From Enhydrobacter sp. (GTDB taxonomy: Bacteria; Pseudomonadota; Alphaproteobacteria; Reyranellales; Reyranellaceae): a DNA stretch of 64,000 nt. The translations under genes and the position numbers were made by a program. Under the pieces are notes generated by a model. The model worked only from the letters and a program-made list of their open reading frames with translations, searched no databases and was not told where the DNA came from. Every line of letters starts with the position of its first letter. Within the stretch, counting starts at the first letter, position 1. Where the stretch lies: positions 4,338,473-4,402,472 of the forward strand of contig CP075528.1 of NCBI GenBank assembly GCA_025808875.1. Reading direction: 5' to 3'. Below are positions 42,111-50,503 of this stretch, piece after piece.

Positions 42111-44470
42111 GCGACATCGCCACATTGCTTTCCTTCCCGGCGCGCCCGCCGGCGGCGCTGTGCGCGCATTGTGCCGCCGAGCTGCCGGCCGACGCGACGT
42201 CGGGTTTCTGCTGCGCCGGCTGCGCCAGCGCCCACGCCATCATCGGCGCGGCGGGTCTCGACTCCTTCTACCGTCGGCTCGAGGACACGCACGCCCGCCG
42301 GCCCGAGTCCCTCGACATCGACTTCACGCCGCACGCCCGCGCCTCGGGCACCGACGAGGCGGCGCTCGACCTGCTGGTCGACGGCCTCGACTGCGCGGCC
42401 TGCGTCTGGCTGATCGAGAGCCTGCTGGCGCGCAACCCGGCGATCGTGCAGGCGCGCGTTAACCTTTCCACACGCCGCCTCGCGCTGCGCTGGCGCGGCA
42501 CGCCGGCCGAGGCCAACGACCACGCCGCGCTGGTCGCCGCGCTGGGCTTCCGCCTCGCCCCCTTCGAGTCGCTGAAGGCCTCGGCGCAGGACGACCGCGA
42601 GGCGCGCGACCTGTTGCGCAGCCTCGCCGTCGCGGGCTTCGCGGCCACCAACGTCATGCTGCTCTCGGTCGCCGTCTGGGCAGGACACGACGGCTCGATG
42701 GGCGACGCCACACGGACCCTGTTCCACTGGCTGTCGGCGGCGATCGCGCTGCCAGCCATCGTCTATGCGGGGCGGCCGTTCTTCCGCTCGGCCTTCGCCG
42801 CGCTCAAGGCCGGCCGCAGCAACATGGACGTGCCGATCTCGATCGGCGTGACGCTCGCCTCGATCGTCAGCCTGCATGAGACATGGACCAGCCAGCAGCA
42901 CGCTTATTTCGACTCGGCGATCACGCTCCTCTTCTTTCTGCTGATCGGCCGCTATCTCGATCGTCGCGCGCGCGGCCGCGCCCGGCAGGCGGTGCAGGCG
43001 CTGCTGGCACTGTCGAACCGCAACGTCAGCGTACTGCTGGCGGATGGAACGGCCGCGTCGCGCCGCGTCGATCAGTTGAAGTCGGGCGACCTGTTGCTGG
43101 TCGCGGCGGGCGATCGGCTCGGCGCCGACGGCGAGGTCGTCGACGGCGTCTCCTCGCTCGATGCTGCGCTGGTCAGCGGCGAGAGCGTCCCGGTATCCGT
43201 CGAGCCCGGCACGAAGGTGTTCGCCGGCATGGTCAATCTCGGCGCGCCGCTGCGCGTCAAGGTCGCGGCGACGGGCGAGCGCACGCTGCTCGCCGAGATC
43301 GTGCGCCTGGTCGAGGCGGCCGAGCGCGGCCGCACGCGCTTCGTCGCGCTGGCCGATCGGGTGGCGCGCGCCTATGCGCCGGTGGTCCACGTCACCGCGT
43401 TGCTCGCCTTCCTCGGCTGGATGTTCGTGGGCGGCCTGCCGTGGGATCGCGCCCTGTTGATCGCCACCGCGGTGCTGATCATCACCTGCCCCTGCGCGCT
43501 GGCGCTGGCGGTGCCGGTCGTACAAGTGGTGGCGAGCACGCGGCTGTTGCGGGCCGGCGTTCTACTGCTCTCGCCAACGGCGCTCGAGCGGCTGGCCCGA
43601 ATCGACCATGTCGTGCTCGACAAAACCGGGACGCTGACCCTCGGCCGACCCGAGCTGGTCGACTGGACCGGCAGCCCCGCGGCGCTGCGGCTGGCCGCCG
43701 GCATCGCCGCCGGTTCCCGCCATCCGCTGGCGCAGGCGCTGGTGCGTGCCGCGCCCCTCGTCGCCGTTTCCGAGGGCGTCGTCGAGCATCCCGGACTGGG
43801 CCTGCAACAGGGCGACGTCCGGCTGGGCTCGGCACGGTTCTGCGGCGTGCAGGCGGCGAGCGACGACGGCCGCTCTGAGCTGTGGCTCAGCCGACCGGGC
43901 CATGCGCCGCAGCGTTTCGCCTTCGCGGACCGGCTGCGTCCGGATGCGGCAGCCGCGGTGACGTTCCTCCAGGCCGACGGCCTGCCGGTGGAGCTCCTGT
44001 CCGGCGACCGTCCGCTCGCGGTTGCCCAGGCAGCGCGGGACGTCGGAATCGCCTGGCGCGCCGAACAGAGGCCTGCCGACAAGGCCCGACATCTCGAGAG
44101 CCTAGCCGCCCAGGGCAAGCGCGTGCTGATGGTGGGCGACGGGCTGAACGACGCACCGTCCCTCGCCGCCGCCCACGCCTCCCTGTCGCCGGCCACGGCG
44201 TCGGAGGCCACCCAGAACGCCGCCGACGCGGTGTTCCAGGGCGACAGCCTGCTGCCCGTGGTCGAGACGGTGCACGTGGCGCGCCAGGCCGACCGGCTGG
44301 TGCGACAGAACCTGGCGCTGGCGCTCTTCTACAACCTCGCCGCGGTGCCGCTCGCCATCGCCGGCGAGGTGACGCCGCTGGTGGCGGCGATCGCCATGTC
44401 TTCGTCCTCGTTGCTGGTCATCGGCAATGCGCTGCGGCTTGGATCCAGATCAAGGCGGAGGATGCCCTGA
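42107..44470 (+). CDS. ccoI: Copper-translocating P-type ATPase CcoI (FixI)
   Basis: A 787-residue P1B ATPase that exports Cu+ for insertion into cbb3. It starts at GTG 42107, overlapping ccoH as GTGA. A cysteine-rich N-terminus (C19, C22, C35, C36, C39) precedes the heavy-metal-associated motif C96-xx-C99 (DCAACVW). The membrane ion site is C461-P-C463, the phosphorylated aspartate is D505 in DKTGTLT, and GDGLNDAP closes the catalytic core. The ferredoxin-like cysteine cluster before the HMA domain is typical of CcoI rather than CopA. Confidence 0.95.
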   Translation: MSDIATLLSFPARPPAALCAHCAAELPADATSGFCCAGCASAHAIIGAAGLDSFYRRLEDTHARRPESLDIDFTPHARASGTDEAALDLLVDGLDCAACVWLIESLLARNPAIVQARVNLSTRRLALRWRGTPAEANDHAALVAALGFRLAPFESLKASAQDDREARDLLRSLAVAGFAATNVMLLSVAVWAGHDGSMGDATRTLFHWLSAAIALPAIVYAGRPFFRSAFAALKAGRSNMDVPISIGVTLASIVSLHETWTSQQHAYFDSAITLLFFLLIGRYLDRRARGRARQAVQALLALSNRNVSVLLADGTAASRRVDQLKSGDLLLVAAGDRLGADGEVVDGVSSLDAALVSGESVPVSVEPGTKVFAGMVNLGAPLRVKVAATGERTLLAEIVRLVEAAERGRTRFVALADRVARAYAPVVHVTALLAFLGWMFVGGLPWDRALLIATAVLIITCPCALALAVPVVQVVASTRLLRAGVLLLSPTALERLARIDHVVLDKTGTLTLGRPELVDWTGSPAALRLAAGIAAGSRHPLAQALVRAAPLVAVSEGVVEHPGLGLQQGDVRLGSARFCGVQAASDDGRSELWLSRPGHAPQRFAFADRLRPDAAAAVTFLQADGLPVELLSGDRPLAVAQAARDVGIAWRAEQRPADKARHLESLAAQGKRVLMVGDGLNDAPSLAAAHASLSPATASEATQNAADAVFQGDSLLPVVETVHVARQADRLVRQNLALALFYNLAAVPLAIAGEVTPLVAAIAMSSSSLLVIGNALRLGSRSRRRMP

Positions 44471-44607
44471 TGGATAGCCTTCTTTTGCTCGTGCCGGCCG
44501 CCCTGCTGCTCGGACTGATGGCCTTGGCGGCGTTCCTGTGGGCGCTGCGCAACGGCCAGTTCGACGATCCCGACGGGTCGGCGGGCCGCATCCTGTTCGA
44601 CGATTGA
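44470..44607 (+). CDS. ccoS: cbb3-type oxidase assembly protein CcoS
   Basis: A 45-residue protein with one helix (LLLLVPAALLLGLMALAAFL) followed by WALRNGQFDDPDG, the CcoS signature. Its ATG shares one base with the ccoI stop (TGATG). CcoS is required for cofactor insertion into cbb3 oxidase. Confidence 0.93.
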   Translation: MDSLLLLVPAALLLGLMALAAFLWALRNGQFDDPDGSAGRILFDD

Positions 44608-44625
44608 CCTTCGAGGAGTGACGCA

Positions 44626-44814
44626 ATGTCCCACTGGATCATGGGTATCCTGTCCGCCCTGTTCGGCCTGATCGGCTTGTTCATGGCCTCCGCCGCGCAC
44701 GATACGGGGATCTTCCTGTTCGGCATGGCGATCATGCTGTTCGCCGTTCTGTTCTGCTGGTGGATGATCAAGACCGCCTACGACGAGGCCGAGCGCGCGT
44801 CGTCCGGCGACTAG
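44626..44814 (+). CDS. 62-residue membrane protein at the end of the cco operon
   Basis: Two predicted membrane helices (about 4-24 and 29-50) and a short acidic tail. GAGGAG lies eight bases before the ATG. It follows ccoS by 18 bases, so it is probably the last gene of the cbb3 operon. I do not recognise a family. By position it could be an oxidase accessory subunit. Its end overlaps the convergent nuclease gene by four bases. Confidence 0.7.
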   Translation: MSHWIMGILSALFGLIGLFMASAAHDTGIFLFGMAIMLFAVLFCWWMIKTAYDEAERASSGD

Positions 44815-46418
44815 CGCCCGCGATGGCTGTCGATGACCCGCCGGACCTCGCCCAGGAGCCGCCGGCGCGTGCGGTCGTCGGTCGCCTGGCGCAACGCGGC
44901 CCTGAGGTCGAGCAGCATTTGGGCATAGTCGTTGTGCCAGTCGCGTTGCGCCGAGGCCTCGCCGGCATCGAGTCGGGGCGGCAGCGCGGACGTGGAGGGT
45001 TCGGCCACCCACCGGCCGTCCCGGTGCACGAGGGCGAACGACTGGTCGAGCCCGGGAACGACGATCCTTTGCCGTGGCACTCCCGCCGCCGCCAAGGCTT
45101 CGGCGAAGCCCTCGATCGACCGCTCCTCGCCATGGACCAGCAAGGCGGTGCCGAGCGACGGCAGTGTCGGCCGCGCCCAGGCGAGCAACTCGTCGCGGTC
45201 GGCGTGTCCCGAATAGGCGTCGATGGTGCGGATGCGCGCCTTGACCCTGACCTCCTCGCCGTGGATGCGGACCTGCGAGGCGCCGTCGCGGATCAACCCG
45301 CCCAGCGTTCCCGGCGCCTGGTAGCCGACGAACAGCACGGTCGAATCGGGCCGCCACAGATGATCCTTCAGGTGATGTTTCACGCGTCCGGCCTCGCACA
45401 TGCCCGAGCCCGCCAGCACGACGGCGCCACCGTGGATGCGGCCGATCGCCTTGCTCTGCTCGACCGTCTCGGTCAGCCGGAAGTCGCCGGCCGAGAACAG
45501 CCGACCGTCCTCGGAGCGGTCCAGCGCATGGCGATGCCGATGGAAGACTTCCGTCGCCCGGCCGGCGAGCGGCGAGTCGAGGAACACTGGCACGGACGGC
45601 AGCGCGCCCTGGCGTTCGAGCTGGGCGATGTCCTCCAGGATCTCCTGTGTGCGCTCGACGGCGAACACCGGAACGATGACGTTGCCGCCCGCCGCCAGAC
45701 CCTGGGCCAACTCGCGGCCGAGCAGCGCCCGTCGCTCGGCCGCCGACAACTTTGGCCGCACCGTGTCGCCGTAGGTCGATTCGACGAGCAGGATGTCGGC
45801 CGGCGCCGGCGGTGTCGGGTCGGGTTGTAGCGCCTTGTCGGTCGGTCCGATATCGCCCGAGAAGACGAGGCGGATCGGCCGGGGATTGGCGTCGACCTCC
45901 ATCTCGACGAAAGCGCTGCCGAGGATGTGCCCGGCATTGCGCAGCCGCGCGCGCACGCCGGGGAGAGGTTCGAACCAGGAATTGTAGTCGCAAGCGTGGA
46001 GAAGCTCGAGCGAGGCCTCGGCGTCGGCCTTGGTGTAGATCGCGACCACCGGCGGCTCGGCGCGCCGTTCGTTGCGCCGGTTCAGTCGGTCGACGTCGTT
46101 CTCCTGGATGGCGCCCGCATCGGGCAGCAGCCAGCGCAGCAAGTCGCGGGTCGCCGGCGTCGTCCAGGCCCGACCGCGAAAACCGGCCAGCGCCAGTTTG
46201 GGAAAAAGCCCGGTGTGGTCGATATGGGCGTGCGTGAGGATCACGGCATGCACGTCGGTGGGGTCGAAGGGGAACTGCCGGTAGTTGAGCGCGCGCAGCG
46301 ACTTCGGTCCCTGGAACATGCCGCACTCGACCAGCAGTTCGCCCACCGGCAGCGCCAGCCGGAAGTACGAGCCCGTGACGGTGCCGGCCGCGCCGTGAAC
46401 GTGCAGGACGACGCTCAC
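44811..46418 (-). CDS. MBL-fold beta-CASP RNA metallohydrolase
   Basis: A 535-residue protein starting at GTG 46418, overlapping the phosphorylase stop as GTGA. The metallo-beta-lactamase motif H63-x-H65-x-D67-H68 (THAHIDHTG) is complete. Later come GHILGSAFVEME, FSGDIGPTDKAL, ESTYGD, the beta-CASP domain (VPVFAVERTQEIL), SGMCEAGRVKHHLKDHL and a closing DAYSGHADRDELL. The family includes CPSF-73-like RNA nucleases. It is coupled to a nucleoside/nucleotide phosphorylase under a FixK box, suggesting RNA turnover linked to nucleotide salvage. Confidence 0.9.
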   Translation of the reverse strand: MSVVLHVHGAAGTVTGSYFRLALPVGELLVECGMFQGPKSLRALNYRQFPFDPTDVHAVILTHAHIDHTGLFPKLALAGFRGRAWTTPATRDLLRWLLPDAGAIQENDVDRLNRRNERRAEPPVVAIYTKADAEASLELLHACDYNSWFEPLPGVRARLRNAGHILGSAFVEMEVDANPRPIRLVFSGDIGPTDKALQPDPTPPAPADILLVESTYGDTVRPKLSAAERRALLGRELAQGLAAGGNVIVPVFAVERTQEILEDIAQLERQGALPSVPVFLDSPLAGRATEVFHRHRHALDRSEDGRLFSAGDFRLTETVEQSKAIGRIHGGAVVLAGSGMCEAGRVKHHLKDHLWRPDSTVLFVGYQAPGTLGGLIRDGASQVRIHGEEVRVKARIRTIDAYSGHADRDELLAWARPTLPSLGTALLVHGEERSIEGFAEALAAAGVPRQRIVVPGLDQSFALVHRDGRWVAEPSTSALPPRLDAGEASAQRDWHNDYAQMLLDLRAALRQATDDRTRRRLLGEVRRVIDSHRGR

Positions 46419-47911
46419 GACCGGCCCGCGACGGTGTAACCATCGCCATCCGCCGCGTGGCGCGAGGCGAAGCGGAAATCGGCCTCGAAGGCGGCATGGA
46501 TGCGATAGAGCGGCTCGCCCTTTTCGACCGGCTCGCCGATCTTCTTGAAGAGATCGACCCCGGCGCCCTTGTCGGCCGGCGCGCCGGCCAGCCGGGCGAT
46601 GCGTGCGAGACGGAGGCAATCGATCGCGCTCACGACTCCGTCATGCGCTGCCTTGACGTCGTGCGTCAGGCCGCCCGGCGCACAGGCCGCCGGCGGCGGG
46701 CCCTGCGCGGCCATGATGTGCCGCATCTTGGCGAGCGCCGCGCCGCTCTCGAGGATCTCACGGGCGCGCACGATGCCGCGGCCGCCGCGCAGCGCGGGGT
46801 CGAACTCCAGCACATGGCCGGCGAGGAACACCGCCCGCTCCTCGAGGTCGCGTGGCGCCGCCGGATCGCGCTCGAGCACCTGCATGACGTCGCGCGCCTC
46901 GAGCCATGGGCCGATGCCTCGGCCAACCGGCTGGCTGCCGTCGGTCGCCACCACTTCGGTCTGCAGCCCGACCTGGTCGGAGACGTACTCGAACAGCTTG
47001 CGCAGGGTCACGAAACGGCTGCGATCGCGCAGCTTCGCCGTGGGACCCACCGGCAGGTCGAGCAGCAGATGCGTCGAGCCGGCGGCCAGTTTCTTGGACA
47101 GGATCGAGGCCACCATCTGCTCAGGCGTGTCGATCGAGAGCGGCCGTTCGACCGTGATCAGCACGTCGTCGGCCGGCGACAGGTTGGCGTGGCCGCCCCA
47201 CGCGAGGCAACCCTTCTCGGCAGCGACGATCTCGCGCATCTCGTCGGGCCCGAGATCGACCCGCGCCAGCACCTCCATCGTGTCGGCCGTGCCGGCCGGC
47301 GAGGTGATGGCGCGCGACGACGTCTTGGGAATCATCAGGCCGTGCGCCGCCACGATGGGCACGACGATCATCGACGTGCGATTGCCGGGAATGCCGCCGA
47401 TGCAATGCTTATCGACGACGATACCGCCGTTGTCCCAGGCGAGCCGGCTGCCGACCGAGGCCATGGCCCGGGTGAGCGACAGCACCTCCGGCGCCGTGGT
47501 GAAGCGCGCCGAGGCGATCAGAAAGGCGGCGATCTCCATCTTGGAGTAGCGATGCGCGGCGAGATCCTCGGCGATCGCCCGATAGGCCTCGGGTGAGAGT
47601 TCCGCCCCGTCTATCTTGGCCCGGACATGGTCGAGGCTGGCCGGCGCCGCGGCCTGGGCGATTTCGACCGGAGCGCCATCGGGTAGTCCCAACTGTCGGA
47701 AGGCGAGCATCGACAGGCCGAGCTCATCCGGCGCCAGGATCGCCGGATCGTCGACGATGTTCAGCGTTGCCACGATGCGCCGGCCGCCGCCGGTGATCTC
47801 GATGCGGGCCAGCGCCAGGAATTCCTCGGCACGATAGAACGGGCAGCGGCGGGACAGGAAGGCGACGGTTTCCTGGCTGGTGTCGATGCCCAGCTTCCTC
47901 ACTCGCAGCAT
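46415..47911 (-). CDS. Thymidine phosphorylase-like protein (AMP phosphorylase-type length)
   Basis: A 498-residue protein. The N-terminal beta domain (about 1-85) is absent from short DeoA enzymes but present in archaeal AMP phosphorylases. The core shows DKHCIGGIPGNRTSMIVVPI, TSSRAITSPAGTADTMEVLA and WGGHANLSPADDVLITVERP. The start at 47911 (MLRVRKLGIDTSQETVAFL) follows a GA-rich ribosome site, and a FixK box lies 50-63 bases before it. It may split AMP or thymidine with phosphate. Length and N-domain favour a nucleotide substrate. Confidence 0.87.
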   Translation of the reverse strand: MLRVRKLGIDTSQETVAFLSRRCPFYRAEEFLALARIEITGGGRRIVATLNIVDDPAILAPDELGLSMLAFRQLGLPDGAPVEIAQAAAPASLDHVRAKIDGAELSPEAYRAIAEDLAAHRYSKMEIAAFLIASARFTTAPEVLSLTRAMASVGSRLAWDNGGIVVDKHCIGGIPGNRTSMIVVPIVAAHGLMIPKTSSRAITSPAGTADTMEVLARVDLGPDEMREIVAAEKGCLAWGGHANLSPADDVLITVERPLSIDTPEQMVASILSKKLAAGSTHLLLDLPVGPTAKLRDRSRFVTLRKLFEYVSDQVGLQTEVVATDGSQPVGRGIGPWLEARDVMQVLERDPAAPRDLEERAVFLAGHVLEFDPALRGGRGIVRAREILESGAALAKMRHIMAAQGPPPAACAPGGLTHDVKAAHDGVVSAIDCLRLARIARLAGAPADKGAGVDLFKKIGEPVEKGEPLYRIHAAFEADFRFASRHAADGDGYTVAGRS

Positions 47912-47960
47912 TGGTTCCCGCCCTTCTTTCTGACCATCGGCCGCGCGCGCCTGGCCGGCT

Positions 47961-47974
47961 TTGACGTGCATCAA
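47961..47974. promoter_or_regulatory. FixK/FNR-type box between the phosphorylase and a small unknown gene
   Basis: TTGACGTGCATCAA, exact TTGA-N6-TCAA. GATGGT (minus) and GATCCT (plus) each begin 22 bases after the box. Predicted leaders are 15 bases to the phosphorylase and 43 bases to the gene at 48052, so both may be activated. Confidence 0.78.
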
Positions 47975-48051
47975 CGCCCGACGGCAGCGTTTGGCCGATC
48001 CTGACGTTCATTAGCATGAGCCCGCACCGCGGGCGCGACGAGGAGCTTGCG

Positions 48052-48411
48052 ATGGCCCTGAAGAAGATCCGCCTGGAACTGGCGCGCACGCCCGAATTCC
48101 CCGAGGGCAGCAGGATGCACGGCTACGAATTCACCGCACCGCTCGACGCCAGGGGCCATCTCGATGCCAAGGGCTGGGCGACCGCGAAGGACTCCTGCAC
48201 GGTGCTGCGCTTCGCGCCCAACCAGGACGACGAGCACGGCACGCTGATCCACCGCCGCGACGGCAGCTGGGCCTTTTCCTACGCCCCGGGCGACGACGAC
48301 GACGAACCCATCTTCAAGTTCGACCGCCACGTCTTCGTGCCCGGCGAGTACGTCACCGTCACCGAGCACGACGGCATCGCCCGCCCGTTCCGGGTCGCCA
48401 CGGTGCGCTGA
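48052..48411 (+). CDS. Conserved-looking hypothetical protein, 119 residues
   Basis: A soluble, beta-rich protein starting at 48052 (MALKKIRLELART) with GAGGAG six bases upstream. It contains FPEGSRMHGYEFTAPLD, a long DDDDEPIFKF loop and a final barrel-like VPGEYVTVTEHDG segment, with HxW-type aromatics typical of a small nucleotide- or metal-binding barrel. I cannot name the family. Its divergent position from the phosphorylase across a FixK box suggests microoxic expression. Confidence 0.8.
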   Translation: MALKKIRLELARTPEFPEGSRMHGYEFTAPLDARGHLDAKGWATAKDSCTVLRFAPNQDDEHGTLIHRRDGSWAFSYAPGDDDDEPIFKFDRHVFVPGEYVTVTEHDGIARPFRVATVR

Positions 48412-48489
48412 ACGACGCCGCGTCGCTCGGCCACTGGACTCGGCACTCCCGCCAACCTATCTCAGGGGCCGGATTTTCGAGGGAGTCCC

Positions 48490-49455
48490 ATGGCCCAAGC
48501 GCAAGTGCCCGTGACCGTCCTGACCGGCTATCTCGGCGCCGGCAAGACCACCCTGCTCAACCGCATTCTGAGCGAGCAGCACGGCAAGAAGTACGCCGTC
48601 ATCGTCAACGAGTTCGGCGAACTCGGCATCGACAACGACCTCGTGGTCAACGCCGACGAGGAAGTCTTCGAGATGAACAACGGCTGTATCTGCTGCACCG
48701 TGCGCGGCGACCTGATCCGCATCATCGAAGGGCTGATGAAGCGCAAGCAGAAGTTCGACGGCATCCTGGTCGAGACCACCGGCCTCGCCGATCCGGGACC
48801 GGTGGCGCAGACCTTCTTCACCGACGAGGACGTCAAGGCGCGGACGCGCCTCGACGCCATCGTCACCGTGGTCGACGCCAAGCATTTCCTCGGCCAGCTC
48901 GAACAGGGCAACGAGGCCGAGGAGCAGGTCGCCTTCGCCGACGTGATCCTGCTCAACAAGACCGACCTGGTGGACCCCGAGGAGCTCGCCGAGGTCGAGG
49001 GCAGGATCAAGGCGATCAACCGCTACGCCCGCATCCACCGCACGCAGAAGAGCCAGGTCGAGCTGCAGGCCATTCTCGACAAGGGCGCCTTCGACCTCGA
49101 CCGCATCCTCGAATTCGAGCCGCACTTCCTCGAGCATGGTCACGACCACGACCACGAGGAGGAGGTGAAGAGCCTGAGCGTCACCGCCGACCGGCCGGTC
49201 GATCCCGACAAGTTCCAGAAGTGGATGGGCGCCCTGCTGCAGCTCAGGGGCCAGGACATCTTCCGCAGCAAGGGCATCCTCGCCATCGACGGCGCGCCCA
49301 AGCGCTACGTCTACCAGGGCGTGCACATGATGATGGACGCCGGCTGGGGCACGCCATGGAAGGAGGGCGAGAAGCGCGCCAGCAAGCTCGTCTTCATCGG
49401 CCGCAACCTCGATGGCGACAACCTCAAGCGCGGCTTCGAAGACTGCCTCAAGTAA
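48490..49455 (+). CDS. CobW/COG0523 family GTP-binding metallochaperone
   Basis: A 321-residue G3E GTPase. Walker A is GYLGAGKTT (13-21), the metal-binding motif is C66-I-C68-C69 (NNGCICCTV), and the guanine motif NKTD lies at 156-159. A histidine-rich stretch (HGHDHDHEE, 216-224) adds metal binding. A C-terminal CobW domain follows. These proteins deliver Zn2+ or Co2+ to client enzymes. A WD40 gene follows four bases after the stop. No Zur-type box was seen in the short upstream gap. Confidence 0.92.
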   Translation: MAQAQVPVTVLTGYLGAGKTTLLNRILSEQHGKKYAVIVNEFGELGIDNDLVVNADEEVFEMNNGCICCTVRGDLIRIIEGLMKRKQKFDGILVETTGLADPGPVAQTFFTDEDVKARTRLDAIVTVVDAKHFLGQLEQGNEAEEQVAFADVILLNKTDLVDPEELAEVEGRIKAINRYARIHRTQKSQVELQAILDKGAFDLDRILEFEPHFLEHGHDHDHEEEVKSLSVTADRPVDPDKFQKWMGALLQLRGQDIFRSKGILAIDGAPKRYVYQGVHMMMDAGWGTPWKEGEKRASKLVFIGRNLDGDNLKRGFEDCLK

Positions 49456-49459
49456 GCCC

Positions 49460-50503
49460 GTGAAGCTCGACCTCGCCAATCCGGCGTGGCGGCAGAGCCT
49501 GCCGCCCACCCGCACCGTCGCGACCGATGCGCCCGCCGCCGCCTGCGCCTTCAGTCGCGACGGCGGCACGGTCGCCTTCGCCATGGGCGACGGCGGCGTA
49601 CGCCTGCTGCCTGCCGATCCGGCGGCGCCCGCACCCGACGCGGCGCCGCCGCTCCACCGGGGCGCCGTGCTCTGCCTGATCGGCGATCCGACGAGCGACG
49701 GCTTCGTGAGCGGCGGCGACGACGGCCGCCTGCTGCGCATCGCAGCCGACGGCGGTGCGATCGAGATCGCCCAGCAGACGGGCAAGTGGTTCGAACATCT
49801 GGCCGCGCATCGTGCGACGGGTGCCGTCGCAGCGAGCGCCGGCAAGACGGCCTATGTGCTGAAGGGCGGCGAGTTGCGCGAGTTCGGCCCGCATCAGAGC
49901 ACCGTCGCCGGCGTCGATTTCAGCAAGGACGGCAGCCGCATCGCCTGCGCGCACTATGGCGGCGTCACGGTGTGGAGCATCGGCCAGGTCGCCCTGCCGC
50001 CGCGCCGTTTCGCCTGGGCGGGCAGCCATGTCGCGGTGAGATGGAGCACCGACGGCAAGTTCATCGCCACCGGCACGCAGGAGAATGACATCCATGTCTG
50101 GCGAATGGCGCAGGCCACCGACATGCGCATGCAGGGGTATCCCGCCAAGGTGAAGAGCCTGTCCTGGTCGGCCGACGCGCGCTTCCTGTTTACTTCCTCG
50201 CAGCCGGTCTTCACCGGCTGGCCGTTCGCCGGCAAGGGACCTGAAGGCAAGCCGCCGCTGCAGTTCGGCCAGGAGGGCGCCGGCCTGATGACCGTCGTCG
50301 CGGCGCATCCCGCGACGGACTACGTCGCCGGCGGCTATGAATCGGGTGAGCTGCAGCTCGGCGACATCAAGAGCAAGCGCTCGGTCGTGATCAAGCTCGC
50401 CGACAGTTCGCCCGTCACCTGCCTCGCCTGGTCGCCCGACGGCCAGAAGCTCGCCGCCGGCAACGACAGAGGCGATCTGCTGGTGATCGATCTGCGGCGC
50501 TAG
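49460..50503 (+). CDS. WD40 repeat protein
   Basis: A 347-residue beta-propeller starting at GTG 49460, four bases after the CobW-type gene. Repeats end with VWSI, VWRM and VIDLRR and share SxDGxxxA turns (SKDGSRIACAHYGG, STDGKFIATGTQE, SPDGQKLAAGNDRG). It has no signal peptide, so it is probably cytoplasmic. WD40 proteins often accompany COG0523 GTPases in Alphaproteobacteria, so it may scaffold the metal transfer partner. That role is inferred. Confidence 0.88.
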   Translation: MKLDLANPAWRQSLPPTRTVATDAPAAACAFSRDGGTVAFAMGDGGVRLLPADPAAPAPDAAPPLHRGAVLCLIGDPTSDGFVSGGDDGRLLRIAADGGAIEIAQQTGKWFEHLAAHRATGAVAASAGKTAYVLKGGELREFGPHQSTVAGVDFSKDGSRIACAHYGGVTVWSIGQVALPPRRFAWAGSHVAVRWSTDGKFIATGTQENDIHVWRMAQATDMRMQGYPAKVKSLSWSADARFLFTSSQPVFTGWPFAGKGPEGKPPLQFGQEGAGLMTVVAAHPATDYVAGGYESGELQLGDIKSKRSVVIKLADSSPVTCLAWSPDGQKLAAGNDRGDLLVIDLRR

